A stretch of DNA of 14,645 nucleotides, taken from positions 1-14,645 of the forward strand of contig CAKUKL010000013.1 of assembly GCA_934662925.1 (NCBI GenBank), in the 5' to 3' direction. This document shows positions 1 to 6,686 of this stretch, one piece after another. The notes under the pieces are model-generated. The model worked only from the letters and a program-made list of their open reading frames with translations. It searched no databases and was not told the DNA's origin. Each line of letters starts with the position of its first letter. Position 1 is the stretch's first letter. The DNA comes from an uncultured Oscillospiraceae bacterium. Its GTDB lineage: Bacteria; Bacillota; Clostridia; Oscillospirales; Oscillospiraceae. A program made the position numbers and the translations under genes.

Positions 1-414
1 CAGCAGGCCCACCTGGACTACGTTCAGGGCCGTTTCTCGGTTGGGCTCGCCACTGTCGCCCGGCTGGTCTGGGGCGTGTCCGACTCCTGCGCGTACAGCT
101 ACGCCGCAAAGCGGGGACTCAGCTACCAGAGCTTCCGCGGCAGCCACAACGCCGAGGGCTTCGCCGGGCTGAAGAGCTGGAGCGGCCTGTACGGCGAGGC
201 GGAAGCGCCCGAGGAAGAGCCGGAGGAGACCGACGAAATCCCCGCCGCAGAGGAGCCCACGGAAGCCGCCGCGGAGTCCGTACTGGCCCGGATGCTGTGC
301 TCCGGCACGGTACTGCGGCTGAGCGGGACCCCGGAGGAGCTGACCCGGGCCATCGCGGAAGCCCTCGCCGGGCGGGACGCGGAGCTGGAGATTTCCTTCT
401 GCTTCAGAAACTGA
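1..414 (+). CDS. Hypothetical phage protein, 5' end outside window
   Basis: The frame is open from the first base and ends at TGA 412-414, so 137 C-terminal residues are visible. An in-frame GTG lies at 76 but has no clear ribosome binding site, so the gene probably starts upstream of the window. The visible N-terminal part (ARLVWGVSDSCAYSYAAKRG) is helix-like and could be part of an HTH, but this is weak. It is followed by an acidic low-complexity linker rich in E, P and A (about residues 80-105) and a small C-terminal domain containing SGTPEELTRAIAEAL. I do not recognise the family. The next gene starts 14 bases downstream, so it is probably the first visible cistron of the operon. Confidence 0.6.
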   Translation, partial: QQAHLDYVQGRFSVGLATVARLVWGVSDSCAYSYAAKRGLSYQSFRGSHNAEGFAGLKSWSGLYGEAEAPEEEPEETDEIPAAEEPTEAAAESVLARMLCSGTVLRLSGTPEELTRAIAEALAGRDAELEISFCFRN

Positions 415-428
415 GGAGGTAACTGTAA

Positions 429-830
429 ATGAACACCAAGTATCTGACCCGCAAAGTGACCATTGACCGGGCCGGGCTGTCCCGGCTGTTTGCCCGCATC
501 ACGTCTCAGGGCGCCGCAGACGCCGCCGAGGCGGGCGGCAAGAAGGCCATGTACGCGATGATGGACATGCTCATCCACAGCATGACGGCCACCGAGATGG
601 CGAATGCGCTGTTCGGTGATGAGGAGAAGGCCCGAGCCATCAGTGGCGGACGGTATGCCCTGGCCGCGCTGAGCGCGATCCGCAGCATGTCCGAGCCGCC
701 GGAGTCCTTCCCCGCGGACGACGCCCGCTCCGCCAGCGAGTCCATGGCCTACGCGGCCATGCGCCTGCTGACCGACGCCGCCGACGAGCTGTTCGGCGCA
801 GACAAGGATGAGGTGGACGACGATGAATGA
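429..830 (+). CDS. Hypothetical phage protein
   Basis: The product is 133 aa. ATG 429 follows a strong GAGGAGG about ten bases upstream. The protein looks wholly helical and soluble, rich in Ala and Met, with a very acidic tail (KDEVDDDE). There is no signal peptide or membrane segment and no motif I can name. Its stop codon overlaps the start of the next gene, which suggests translational coupling. The third-position G/C preference supports this frame over the opposite-strand shadows. The position upstream of the DUF2800/DUF2815 pair suggests an early accessory protein, but no function can be assigned. Confidence 0.7.
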   Translation: MNTKYLTRKVTIDRAGLSRLFARITSQGAADAAEAGGKKAMYAMMDMLIHSMTATEMANALFGDEEKARAISGGRYALAALSAIRSMSEPPESFPADDARSASESMAYAAMRLLTDAADELFGADKDEVDDDE

Positions 831-1305
831 ACAGGAGTTCCTGACGTTCGCCCGGCAGGAGATGGCCCGCCTCGCACGGGAGATGTCCGGCGAGGACCCT
901 GCATCCGACCGCTACACGAAGCTGATGACCCAGATGAGCAATCTGGTCTGGCTGGTCCGGGACGTCCCCGGTGAACATACCGCTCCGGCTGGCGTGGAGA
1001 ACGCGGTCGTCTATGAGCCGATGTTCGACGAGCCGAAGCAGGAGACCGGGACTTGGGAGCCCGGCGGCGGGGAAGCCGTCAAGGAAGAGCCTGCCCCCGT
1101 TGAGGAAGAGCCCGCCCCCGTTGAGGAAGAGCCCGCGGTTGACCGGGTGGCCCTCCGCGCGGCCCTCGCCGAGGCAAAGAGCAAGGGCGTGAACCTCTCC
1201 GAGCTGCTCCGCCAGTTCGGCGTCCGCAAGTATTCCGACGTGCCCGACGACAAACTGGCCGAGCTGGACCGGCTGCGCCGGGAGGCCGTGGAGGCCCTGG
1301 GCTGA
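823..1305 (+). CDS. Phage protein with acidic EP-repeat linker and C-terminal helical domain
   Basis: I chose ATG 823 (MNEQEFL) over the in-frame ATG at 808 because a GGATGAGG-like ribosome binding site sits about nine bases upstream of 823. The product is 160 aa. Residues about 1-50 form a helical N-terminal domain. Residues about 85-106 are an EEEPAPV repeat linker. The C-terminal ~50 residues (AALAEAKSKGVNLSELL, then a short Gly-Val-Arg turn and SDVPDDKLAEL) form a small domain that I associate with short phage proteins often misannotated as rRNA biogenesis protein Rrp5-like. It resembles the SAP-like tails of recombination proteins, but that is only a suggestion. Its stop (TGATG) overlaps the start of the DUF2800 nuclease, so the two are likely coupled. 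Confidence 0.7.
   Translation: MNEQEFLTFARQEMARLAREMSGEDPASDRYTKLMTQMSNLVWLVRDVPGEHTAPAGVENAVVYEPMFDEPKQETGTWEPGGGEAVKEEPAPVEEEPAPVEEEPAVDRVALRAALAEAKSKGVNLSELLRQFGVRKYSDVPDDKLAELDRLRREAVEALG
1081..1140 (+). repeat. In-frame 21-base tandem repeat (EEEPAPV)
   Basis: There are nearly three copies of a 21-base unit encoding EEEPAPV: 1081-1101 (first copy diverged, with KEEPAPV), 1102-1122 (exact) and 1123-1140 (partial, ending EEEPAV). The repeat forms the acidic linker of the surrounding protein. Because the unit is a multiple of three, copy-number change by slippage would alter linker length without breaking the frame. Confidence 0.85.
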
Positions 1306-2495
1306 TGCCTGGATTACACGCCGTCCTGTCTGCGTCCAGCTCGAAGCGGTGGCTGTCCTGCCCGCCCTCTGCCCGGCTGGAGGAAAAGCTGAAGGGAATC
1401 TTCGGCGAGAAGTCCTCCCCTTACGCCGCGGCCGGGACACAGGCCCACGCCGCCGCGGAGCTGAAACTGAGACACAGTCTGGGCGAGCTGAACGACTTCA
1501 ACTACAACGCCCAGCGGGAACAGCTGGGCCTGATGGAGCGCAGTTATGAGATCGCGGTGGACACCTACTGCGACGAGGTGCTGTCCCGCTACTACACGGC
1601 GCAGAAGATCGACCCCGGCGCAGTGCTGCTGCTGGAGCAGCGGCTGGACTTCTCGCCCTGGGTCCCGAGCGGGTTCGGCACCGGCGACGCGGTGATCATC
1701 TCGGACAAGACTCTGGAGGTCATGGACGCCAAGTTCGGGTCCGGGGTGCGCATCGTCGCCATAGGCAACACACAAGCCCGGCTGTACGGCCTCGGGGCCA
1801 TCAATGTTTTCGGGCTCCTCTATGACTTCACCCACGTGCGGAACACCATCATCCAGCCCCGGGTAAACGAGGACCCGGTGACGGAGGAGACCCTGACCCG
1901 GGAGGAGCTGGAGACGTGGGGCGAGAGCATCCGCCCGACGGCGGAGCTGGCGTGGAAGGGGCTGGGCGAGTACAAGCCCGGCGACCACTGCAAATTCTGC
2001 GCCGCCCGCGCCCTGTGCGCCGCACGGGCCGCAGAAGCCATGCGGGGCTTCACCCACGGCTTCGCCACGCCGGGGCTCATCGACGACGCGGACATCCCCG
2101 GCATTCTGGAGGTGGCCGACGTCGCGGAGAGCTGGATCCGTGACGTCCGGGCCTACGCCCGGAATCAGGCGCTCCGGGGGCAAAAGTGGGCTGGATTCAA
2201 ATTAGTCCGGGGGCGCAAGGGCAACCGGGCCTGGAAAGACGAGGAGGCCGTCCGGGAGCAGCTCATCCGGGCGGGATACACCGAGGAGCAGTACGCGGTC
2301 CACAAGCTGCGGCCCCCCGGCGAGATCGAGAAGGAGCTGGGCAAGCAGGCATTCAGCGCCCTCGTAGCAAAGTACGTCACGCAGACCGAAGGGGCGCTGA
2401 ATCTGGTGCCTGAGAGCGACAAGAGGATAGAGTTCGCCGCAGCAGACGCGGACTTTTCCGACCTGGTAAATGACAACCCTACATCTGAAACCTGA
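1305..2495 (+). CDS. DUF2800 family Cas4/RecB-like PD-(D/E)XK nuclease with probable Fe-S cluster
   Basis: The product is 396 aa and matches the phage DUF2800 family in its N-terminal SASSSKRWLSCPPSARLEE. The RecB-nuclease motifs are visible in order. They are GTQAHAAAE (His48, Glu52), Asp128 in GTGDAV, the DAK at 141-143 as the (D/E)XK core, and Q157-A-R-L-Y161 as the QxxxY motif. Cys19 in the Cys-Pro motif plus Cys229, Cys232 and Cys238 form the 1+3 cysteine pattern that holds a 4Fe-4S cluster in Cas4 and AddB nucleases. The expected activity is exonuclease or end processing of phage DNA. It sits directly before the DUF2815 ssDNA-binding protein, as is usual in Clostridia phages, so a role in recombination or replication is likely. 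The start codon overlaps the previous stop. Confidence 0.88.
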   Translation: MPGLHAVLSASSSKRWLSCPPSARLEEKLKGIFGEKSSPYAAAGTQAHAAAELKLRHSLGELNDFNYNAQREQLGLMERSYEIAVDTYCDEVLSRYYTAQKIDPGAVLLLEQRLDFSPWVPSGFGTGDAVIISDKTLEVMDAKFGSGVRIVAIGNTQARLYGLGAINVFGLLYDFTHVRNTIIQPRVNEDPVTEETLTREELETWGESIRPTAELAWKGLGEYKPGDHCKFCAARALCAARAAEAMRGFTHGFATPGLIDDADIPGILEVADVAESWIRDVRAYARNQALRGQKWAGFKLVRGRKGNRAWKDEEAVREQLIRAGYTEEQYAVHKLRPPGEIEKELGKQAFSALVAKYVTQTEGALNLVPESDKRIEFAAADADFSDLVNDNPTSET

Positions 2496-2509
2496 AGGAG
2501 AAATGCAAA

Positions 2510-3070
2510 ATGGCAAACTACAACAAGAAGATCAGTGACACCTGCGTTCGTCTGGGCGAAGTCCGCTTTTCCTACGCCCACGTGTTCGAGCCCCGCCAGA
2601 GCGACAACGGCGGTGAACCCAAGTACAGCGTGTGCATCCTGATCCCCAAGACCGACAAGGCCACGGTGGAGCTGGTGCGGGAGGCCGTGGCCGCCGCCGA
2701 GGAGAAGGGCAAGACCACGAAGTGGGGCGGCAAGCTCCCCGCCAAGCGCGGCAATCCCCTCCGCGACGGCGACGAGGAGGAGAAGGGCCCCGAGTATGAG
2801 GGGATGTACTTCCTCAACGCCTCCAGCAAGCAGAAGCCCGGCGTCCGCGTTCTGGAGGGCGGCAAGGTGGTGGAGGCCCTGGACACCGAGGACTTCTACT
2901 CCGGCTGCTGGGGCGCGGTGACGGTGAACTTCTTCCCCTACGACTCCTCCGGCAATAAGGGCGTGGGCGCGGGCCTGAACAACCTCATCAAGACCCGGGA
3001 CGACGAGCGCCTGGCCGGCGGCGCCACCGCGGAGCAGGACTTCGCGGACCTGGGGGATGAATTGGACTAA
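2510..3070 (+). CDS. DUF2815 family phage ssDNA-binding-type protein
   Basis: The product is 186 aa. ATG 2510 follows AAGGAG (2495-2500) with nine bases of spacing. A nearby ATG at 2503 is out of frame. Family-typical segments are RFSYAHVFEPR, KYSVCILIPKTD, a WGGKLP/NPLRDGDEE stretch, YFLNASSKQKPGV, and FYSGCWGAVTVNFFPYDS-NKGVGAGLNN. These are the hallmarks of DUF2815, an OB-fold family considered a phage single-stranded DNA-binding protein. The tail is acidic (DFADLGDELD), like the protein-interaction tails of SSBs. It is paired with the DUF2800 nuclease upstream and probably coats the ssDNA made by it and by the replication fork. Confidence 0.88.
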   Translation: MANYNKKISDTCVRLGEVRFSYAHVFEPRQSDNGGEPKYSVCILIPKTDKATVELVREAVAAAEEKGKTTKWGGKLPAKRGNPLRDGDEEEKGPEYEGMYFLNASSKQKPGVRVLEGGKVVEALDTEDFYSGCWGAVTVNFFPYDSSGNKGVGAGLNNLIKTRDDERLAGGATAEQDFADLGDELD

Positions 3071-3101
3071 AGACACGGGCGGCAGCGCCTGAAAACGAAA
3101 C

Positions 3102-3127
3102 AGGGCCCCCGCGGGAGCGGGGGCCCT
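3102..3127 (+). terminator. Perfect 11-bp GC hairpin between ssDNA-binding gene and thyX (weak terminator or RNA-processing site)
   Basis: A perfect 11-base-pair stem (3102-3112 with 3117-3127) closes a GGGA loop, the strongest hairpin in the window. The downstream bases are ATCTGCC, not a U-tract, so efficient intrinsic termination is doubtful. It lies in the longest intergenic gap (80 bases), 11 bases upstream of the thyX ribosome binding site. Partial termination, mRNA 3'-end protection of the upstream genes, or anti-terminator control are all possible. Confidence 0.5.
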
Positions 3128-3150
3128 ATCTGCCAAAAGGAGGTACATAC

Positions 3151-3780
3151 ATGAAGATCATCAACGCATCCGTAGAGATACTGACCCCTCTGGTCGGGGA
3201 CGCCGTCCTGCGCCACATCGAGCAATGCGGGCGGGTCTGCTACAAGTCCGAACACCGGATCACAGAGGGCAGCGCGGAGAAGTTTGTCCGGAACATCATC
3301 AGGCGGGGCCACGAGGCCGTGCTGGAGCACTTCGACATCACGGTGCGGTTCATCTGCGACCGGGGCGTAAGCCACGAGATCGTCCGGCACCGGATGGCCA
3401 GCTACTGTCAGGAGAGCACCCGCTACTGCAACTATTCCAAGGAGGGCTTCGGCGGCGAGATCACGGTCATTGCCCCGTGTTACCTTTCGGAGAATACCGA
3501 CGGCTGGATGCTGTGGGAAGAGGGATGCCTCGCCGCTGAAACGGCGTATTTCAATCTACTGGACTACGGTTGCACCCCGCAGGAGGCCCGGGCCGTGCTC
3601 CCCAACAGCCTCAAGACCGAGGTTGTCATGACAGCCAACCTGCGGGAGTGGCGTCACTTCCTTCGTCTGCGCACCGACCCCGCGGCCCACGTCCAGATGC
3701 GCGAGGTGGCCGGGCAGCTGCTCGACCAGCTCCGGGCACAGGTCCCCGTGGTGTTTGACGACATCGGAGCACGGGCATGA
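3151..3780 (+). CDS. thyX: Flavin-dependent thymidylate synthase ThyX
   Basis: The product is 209 aa, slightly short for the family. The ThyX signature is at residues 79-92 (RHRMASYCQESTRY), a fit to RHRxxSxxxxSxRY. Here Tyr-Cys-Gln replaces the more usual Tyr/Phe-Asn-x before the Glu. The C-terminal MTANLREWRHFLRLR with the following QMREVA matches the substrate/FAD-binding region. The enzyme makes dTMP from dUMP using methylenetetrahydrofolate and reduced FAD. It gives the phage its own thymidylate supply, independent of host ThyA. The ribosome binding site is AAAAGGAGG. The stop overlaps the polymerase start (ATGA at 3777-3780), coupling precursor supply to DNA synthesis. Confidence 0.95.
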   Translation: MKIINASVEILTPLVGDAVLRHIEQCGRVCYKSEHRITEGSAEKFVRNIIRRGHEAVLEHFDITVRFICDRGVSHEIVRHRMASYCQESTRYCNYSKEGFGGEITVIAPCYLSENTDGWMLWEEGCLAAETAYFNLLDYGCTPQEARAVLPNSLKTEVVMTANLREWRHFLRLRTDPAAHVQMREVAGQLLDQLRAQVPVVFDDIGARA

Positions 3781-6674
3781 GAGACCTGACACTGGACATT
3801 GAGACCTACTCCAGCGAGGACCTGGGCGAGACGGGGGTCCACCGGTACGCCGAGGCGCCGGATTTCGAGATCCAGCTGCTGAGCTACTGCTTCGACGACG
3901 GGGAGGTCCGGACGGTGGATCTGGCGATGGGCGACGAGCTGCCGGACGAGCTGCGCGCCGCCCTCACGGACCCCGGGGTGCGCAAGTGGGCCCACAACGC
4001 CGCCTTCGAGCGGACGTGCCTTGCCGCGTGGCTGGGGGTGCCCATGCCCGCGGAGCAGTGGTGGGACGACATGGTGCTTTGCGCGGTGTGCGGTCTGCCC
4101 ATGAGTCTGGGTGAGGCGGGCGCGGCCCTCGGGATGCCGGAGGACAAGGCGAAGGACCGAGCAGGCAAGGCCCTCGTCCGGTGGTTCTCCCAGCCCTACA
4201 AGGCCACGAAGAAGCGGCCCGGGGGACGGCATATGCCCGCGGACTATCCGGAGAAGTGGGAGCAGTACCGGGAGTACAACCGGCAGGACGTGGTGGCCGA
4301 GCGGGCCATCCACAATATGCTCCGCCGGTGGATACCGGGAAAGACGGAGCACCGGGCCTGGGTCGTGGACCAGGGGATCAACGACCGGGGCATCCGGGTG
4401 GACCTTGACCTTGCCCGGAACGCCGTGGCCTTCGACGCACGGTACAAGGCCCAGCTCACGGAGCAGGCCATCGCGGTATCCGGGCTGGAGAACCCCAACA
4501 GCGTGACGCAGATCAAGGCGTGGCTGCTGGAACAGGAGGGCCTGGCGGTACCCAGTCTGAACAAGAAGGTGGTGGCCGACGTGGTGGCACAGCTCCAGAC
4601 GGACCGGGCCCGGCAGTTCATGGACATCCGGAAGGAGCTGTCCAAGAGCTCCACGGCGAAGTACAGCGCCATGGTGCGCTCCGTCTGCGCGGACGAGCAC
4701 GTCCGGGGTTGCTTCCAGTTCTGCGGCGCAGGACGGACCGGGCGCTGGGCCGGACGGCGGGTACAGCTCCAGAACCTCGCCAAGAATAAGATGGAGGACA
4801 TCGGCACCTGCCGGGAGCTGGTGCGGACCGGGGACTACGAGACACTGGAGCTGCTGTACGGCAACGTGACCGGGTGCCTGTCCGAGCTGGTGCGCACGGC
4901 CCTCATCCCCGAGGAGGGGCACCGGTTCATCGTGTGCGACTACTCCGCCATCGAGGCCCGGGTACTGGCGTGGATCAGCGGCGAGGAGTGGGCGCTGGAG
5001 GAGTTCCGGGGTGCGGGCCAGATCTACGAGGCCACCGGGGCCATGATGTTCCACGTGCCCAAGGAGACCATCGCCAAGGGCGGCTGCAACCACGACAAGC
5101 GGCAGGCGGCCAAGACGGCTGTGCTGGCCTGCGTGGCCGAGGGCCAGCTTGTGCTCACCGACCGGGGGCCCGTCCCCGTCGAGTCCGTGAACATTGACGA
5201 CCTTCTGTGGGACGGGGCCGAATGGGTCCGCCACGAGGGAGTGGCTTTCCAGGGCATACGGGACACGGTGCTGGTGAATGGCGTGGAGCTCACGGACGAC
5301 CACAAGATACTGACTGAGAAAGGGATGATGGCCTGTGGCAATGCTGCGGGACTTAACTGGGCAGACGTTCGGCTACCTGACGGTCCTGGGACCCGGTGCG
5401 GTGCACACGAGCCCCTGCGGGCGGGCATCGCGGAAGTGGCGCTGCCTGTGCGTATGCGGAAATGTGAAAGAGATCCAGGCGGATCACCTGATCCGAACGA
5501 AGAAGCCGACCAAGTCTTGCGGATGTATGTCCCGGGCGCTGGACGCGGCGGGTCACACGAAGCACGGGATGACGGACTCGAAGCTGTACAGCATCTGGAA
5601 CCAGATGCGGCAGCGGTGCGCCAACCCGAAGGACAAGAGCTGGGCTCGCTACGGTGGGCGGGGCATCCGCGTATGCGACAGGTGGCAGACAAGTTTTCAG
5701 AACTTCTTAGACGACATGGGCCCCACATGGAAGCCCGGTCTCCAGATCGAACGTCTGGACAACTCAGCGGGGTACTCCCCGGAAAACTGCATCTGGGCCA
5801 CACGGTCTCAGCAGGGGCGGAACAAGCGGAACAATATCCGGGTATCGACGCCCCTGGGGGATATGACGCTGGCAGAACTGGCCGAACGGGTCGGACTCAA
5901 ATACGGGACGCTGCAATCCAGGTACTACCGGAAAAAGCCATTGTTGTCCGCAGAGGAAGAAGAGCGGTTAAGACATACGACCTGATCAATGCCGGTCCCC
6001 GGCACCGATTCTGTCTGGTGGACCATGAGTCCGGCGCTCTGCGGTGCGTATCAAATTGCGGCTACGGCGGGGGCGTGAACGCCCTGAAGGCCTTCGGCGC
6101 GGACAAGATGGGCATGACCGAGGAGGACATGGTGGAGACCGTGGACCTCTGGCGGGCGGCCAACAAGGGCGCCTGCAAGCTGTGGCGGGAGCTGGAGCGG
6201 GCCGCCATCCGCAGCGTGGTGCATGGCGGGACGGCGCTGTCCCGGACCGGGAACATCCGGTTCGACTTCGAGCAGGGCATCCTCTGGATGACGCTGCCCT
6301 CCGGACGGCGGATCGCCTACTTCGGGGTCCGGTACGGGGACAGCAGGTGGGGCGGAGGCCGCCGGGCGCTCAGCTACATGGGCATCGACCAGGACAAGCA
6401 CAAGTGGTCCCGGCTGGAGACATGGGGCGGGAAGCTCACGGAGAATCTGGTCCAGGCGACGGCGCGGGACTGCCTGCGGGACGCGATGCAGGCCCTCACC
6501 GACGCGGGGTTCCAGATCCGCGCCCACATCCACGACGAGGTGGTGATCTCCGAGCCCCGGGACGGGCGGACACTGGATGAGGTATCCGCCATCATGGGCC
6601 GGGCGCTCCCGTGGGCCCCTGGGCTGCCCCTTCGGGGCGACGGCTACTACTGCGACTACTACATCAAGGACTGA
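3777..6674 (+). CDS. polA: Family-A DNA polymerase with 3'-5' exonuclease domain, interrupted by an intein in motif B
   Basis: The precursor is 965 aa. Removing residues 452-760 leaves a 656-aa polymerase, the usual size for this phage family. The DnaQ-like exonuclease shows D7-I-E9 (Exo I), HNAAFE at 73-78 (Exo II) and Y167xxxD171 (Exo III). The polymerase motifs are A, DYSAIEAR at 388-395, and C, HDE at 919-921. Motif B is split: Arg442 and Lys446 lie before the intein, and Cys761-Gly-Tyr763-Gly after it. Joining them restores the R-x3-K-x7-YG spacing of E. coli Pol I (R754, K758, Y766), so splicing appears essential for activity. The F762-equivalent position is Leu450. Start ATG overlaps the thyX stop. 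It is the likely replicative polymerase of the phage. The frame stays open through a second gene at 5335-5985. Confidence 0.95.
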   Translation: MRDLTLDIETYSSEDLGETGVHRYAEAPDFEIQLLSYCFDDGEVRTVDLAMGDELPDELRAALTDPGVRKWAHNAAFERTCLAAWLGVPMPAEQWWDDMVLCAVCGLPMSLGEAGAALGMPEDKAKDRAGKALVRWFSQPYKATKKRPGGRHMPADYPEKWEQYREYNRQDVVAERAIHNMLRRWIPGKTEHRAWVVDQGINDRGIRVDLDLARNAVAFDARYKAQLTEQAIAVSGLENPNSVTQIKAWLLEQEGLAVPSLNKKVVADVVAQLQTDRARQFMDIRKELSKSSTAKYSAMVRSVCADEHVRGCFQFCGAGRTGRWAGRRVQLQNLAKNKMEDIGTCRELVRTGDYETLELLYGNVTGCLSELVRTALIPEEGHRFIVCDYSAIEARVLAWISGEEWALEEFRGAGQIYEATGAMMFHVPKETIAKGGCNHDKRQAAKTAVLACVAEGQLVLTDRGPVPVESVNIDDLLWDGAEWVRHEGVAFQGIRDTVLVNGVELTDDHKILTEKGMMACGNAAGLNWADVRLPDGPGTRCGAHEPLRAGIAEVALPVRMRKCERDPGGSPDPNEEADQVLRMYVPGAGRGGSHEARDDGLEAVQHLEPDAAAVRQPEGQELGSLRWAGHPRMRQVADKFSELLRRHGPHMEARSPDRTSGQLSGVLPGKLHLGHTVSAGAEQAEQYPGIDAPGGYDAGRTGRTGRTQIRDAAIQVLPEKAIVVRRGRRAVKTYDLINAGPRHRFCLVDHESGALRCVSNCGYGGGVNALKAFGADKMGMTEEDMVETVDLWRAANKGACKLWRELERAAIRSVVHGGTALSRTGNIRFDFEQGILWMTLPSGRRIAYFGVRYGDSRWGGGRRALSYMGIDQDKHKWSRLETWGGKLTENLVQATARDCLRDAMQALTDAGFQIRAHIHDEVVISEPRDGRTLDEVSAIMGRALPWAPGLPLRGDGYYCDYYIKD
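5319..5324 (+). promoter_or_regulatory. Putative internal ribosome binding site for the nested endonuclease gene
   Basis: AAAGGG lies ten bases upstream of GTG 5335 and 16 bases upstream of the in-frame ATG 5341. It is embedded in the block B codons for Lys515-Gly516. It favours GTG 5335 as the start. The match is moderate compared with the AAGGAGG sites elsewhere in the window. Confidence 0.45.
5335..5985 (+). CDS. Homing-endonuclease-like protein nested in the intein in the +1 frame
   Basis: The product is 216 aa from GTG 5335 (or 214 from ATG 5341). An in-frame TGA at 5326 limits any upstream extension. It belongs to a familiar phage family of free-standing HNH/AP2-type homing endonucleases. 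It has an N-terminal LTGQTFGYLTVLG. A zinc-ribbon-like W35-x-C37-x-C39-x-C41-G pairs with S61-C-G-C64. The core carries KLYSIWNQMRQRC, YGGRGIRVC (106-114), ERLDN (139-143) and YSPENCIWAT (147-156). A C-terminal NUMOD1-like HTH covers about residues 178-200. By hand count about 78% of its codons end in G or C, so this is a genuine coding frame. It lies wholly within the polymerase gene, frame +1, beginning just after intein block B and ending in block F. Independent translation is inferred, and the exact nuclease fold class is uncertain. Confidence 0.88.
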   Translation: MAMLRDLTGQTFGYLTVLGPGAVHTSPCGRASRKWRCLCVCGNVKEIQADHLIRTKKPTKSCGCMSRALDAAGHTKHGMTDSKLYSIWNQMRQRCANPKDKSWARYGGRGIRVCDRWQTSFQNFLDDMGPTWKPGLQIERLDNSAGYSPENCIWATRSQQGRNKRNNIRVSTPLGDMTLAELAERVGLKYGTLQSRYYRKKPLLSAEEEERLRHTT

Positions 6675-6686
6675 AGGAGACCGAAC

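Larger units (their letters stand above)
5130..6056 (+). other. Intein (309 aa) in polymerase motif B, containing an out-of-frame endonuclease gene
   Basis: The intein spans residues 452-760 of the polymerase precursor. Block A begins at Cys452 (CVAEGQLVLTDRG, then PVPVESV). Block B is GVELTDDHKILTEKG (502-516) with the Thr506 and His509 of the TxxH motif. Block F is TYDLINAGPRHRF (733-745) with His743. Block G is Cys-Val-Ser-Asn760, followed by Cys761 as the C-extein nucleophile. The penultimate residue is Ser759, not the usual His. The splicing domain is therefore about 66 N-terminal plus 30 C-terminal residues. The 213 residues between (518-730) are mostly the alternate-frame reading of the endonuclease gene. 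They are rich in Arg, Gly, Pro and acidic residues and show no recognisable domain. The excised extein junction restores a correct motif B, which fixes both boundaries. Confidence 0.92.

Noticed and set aside
3102..3127. Efficient intrinsic terminator
   Set aside because: The stem is excellent, but the bases after it are ATCTGCC instead of a run of T, so the hairpin is reported only as a possible weak terminator or processing site.
3654..5303. 549-codon open frame on the minus strand opposite thyX and polA
   Set aside because: It is a shadow in very GC-rich DNA. The plus strand carries clear ThyX and exonuclease/polymerase motifs, and the minus translation is low-complexity with no motif or ribosome binding site.
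5316..5345. Programmed +1 frameshift from the intein into the endonuclease frame
   Set aside because: Codons here (GAG AAA GGG ATG ATG) do not form a usual shift site, and an internal start with a ribosome binding site is a simpler explanation. It is not excluded, because the endonuclease frame has no stop after 5328.
5024..5803. Minus-strand open frame across the intein
   Set aside because: Both plus-strand frames here have recognisable protein motifs, while the minus translation has none.
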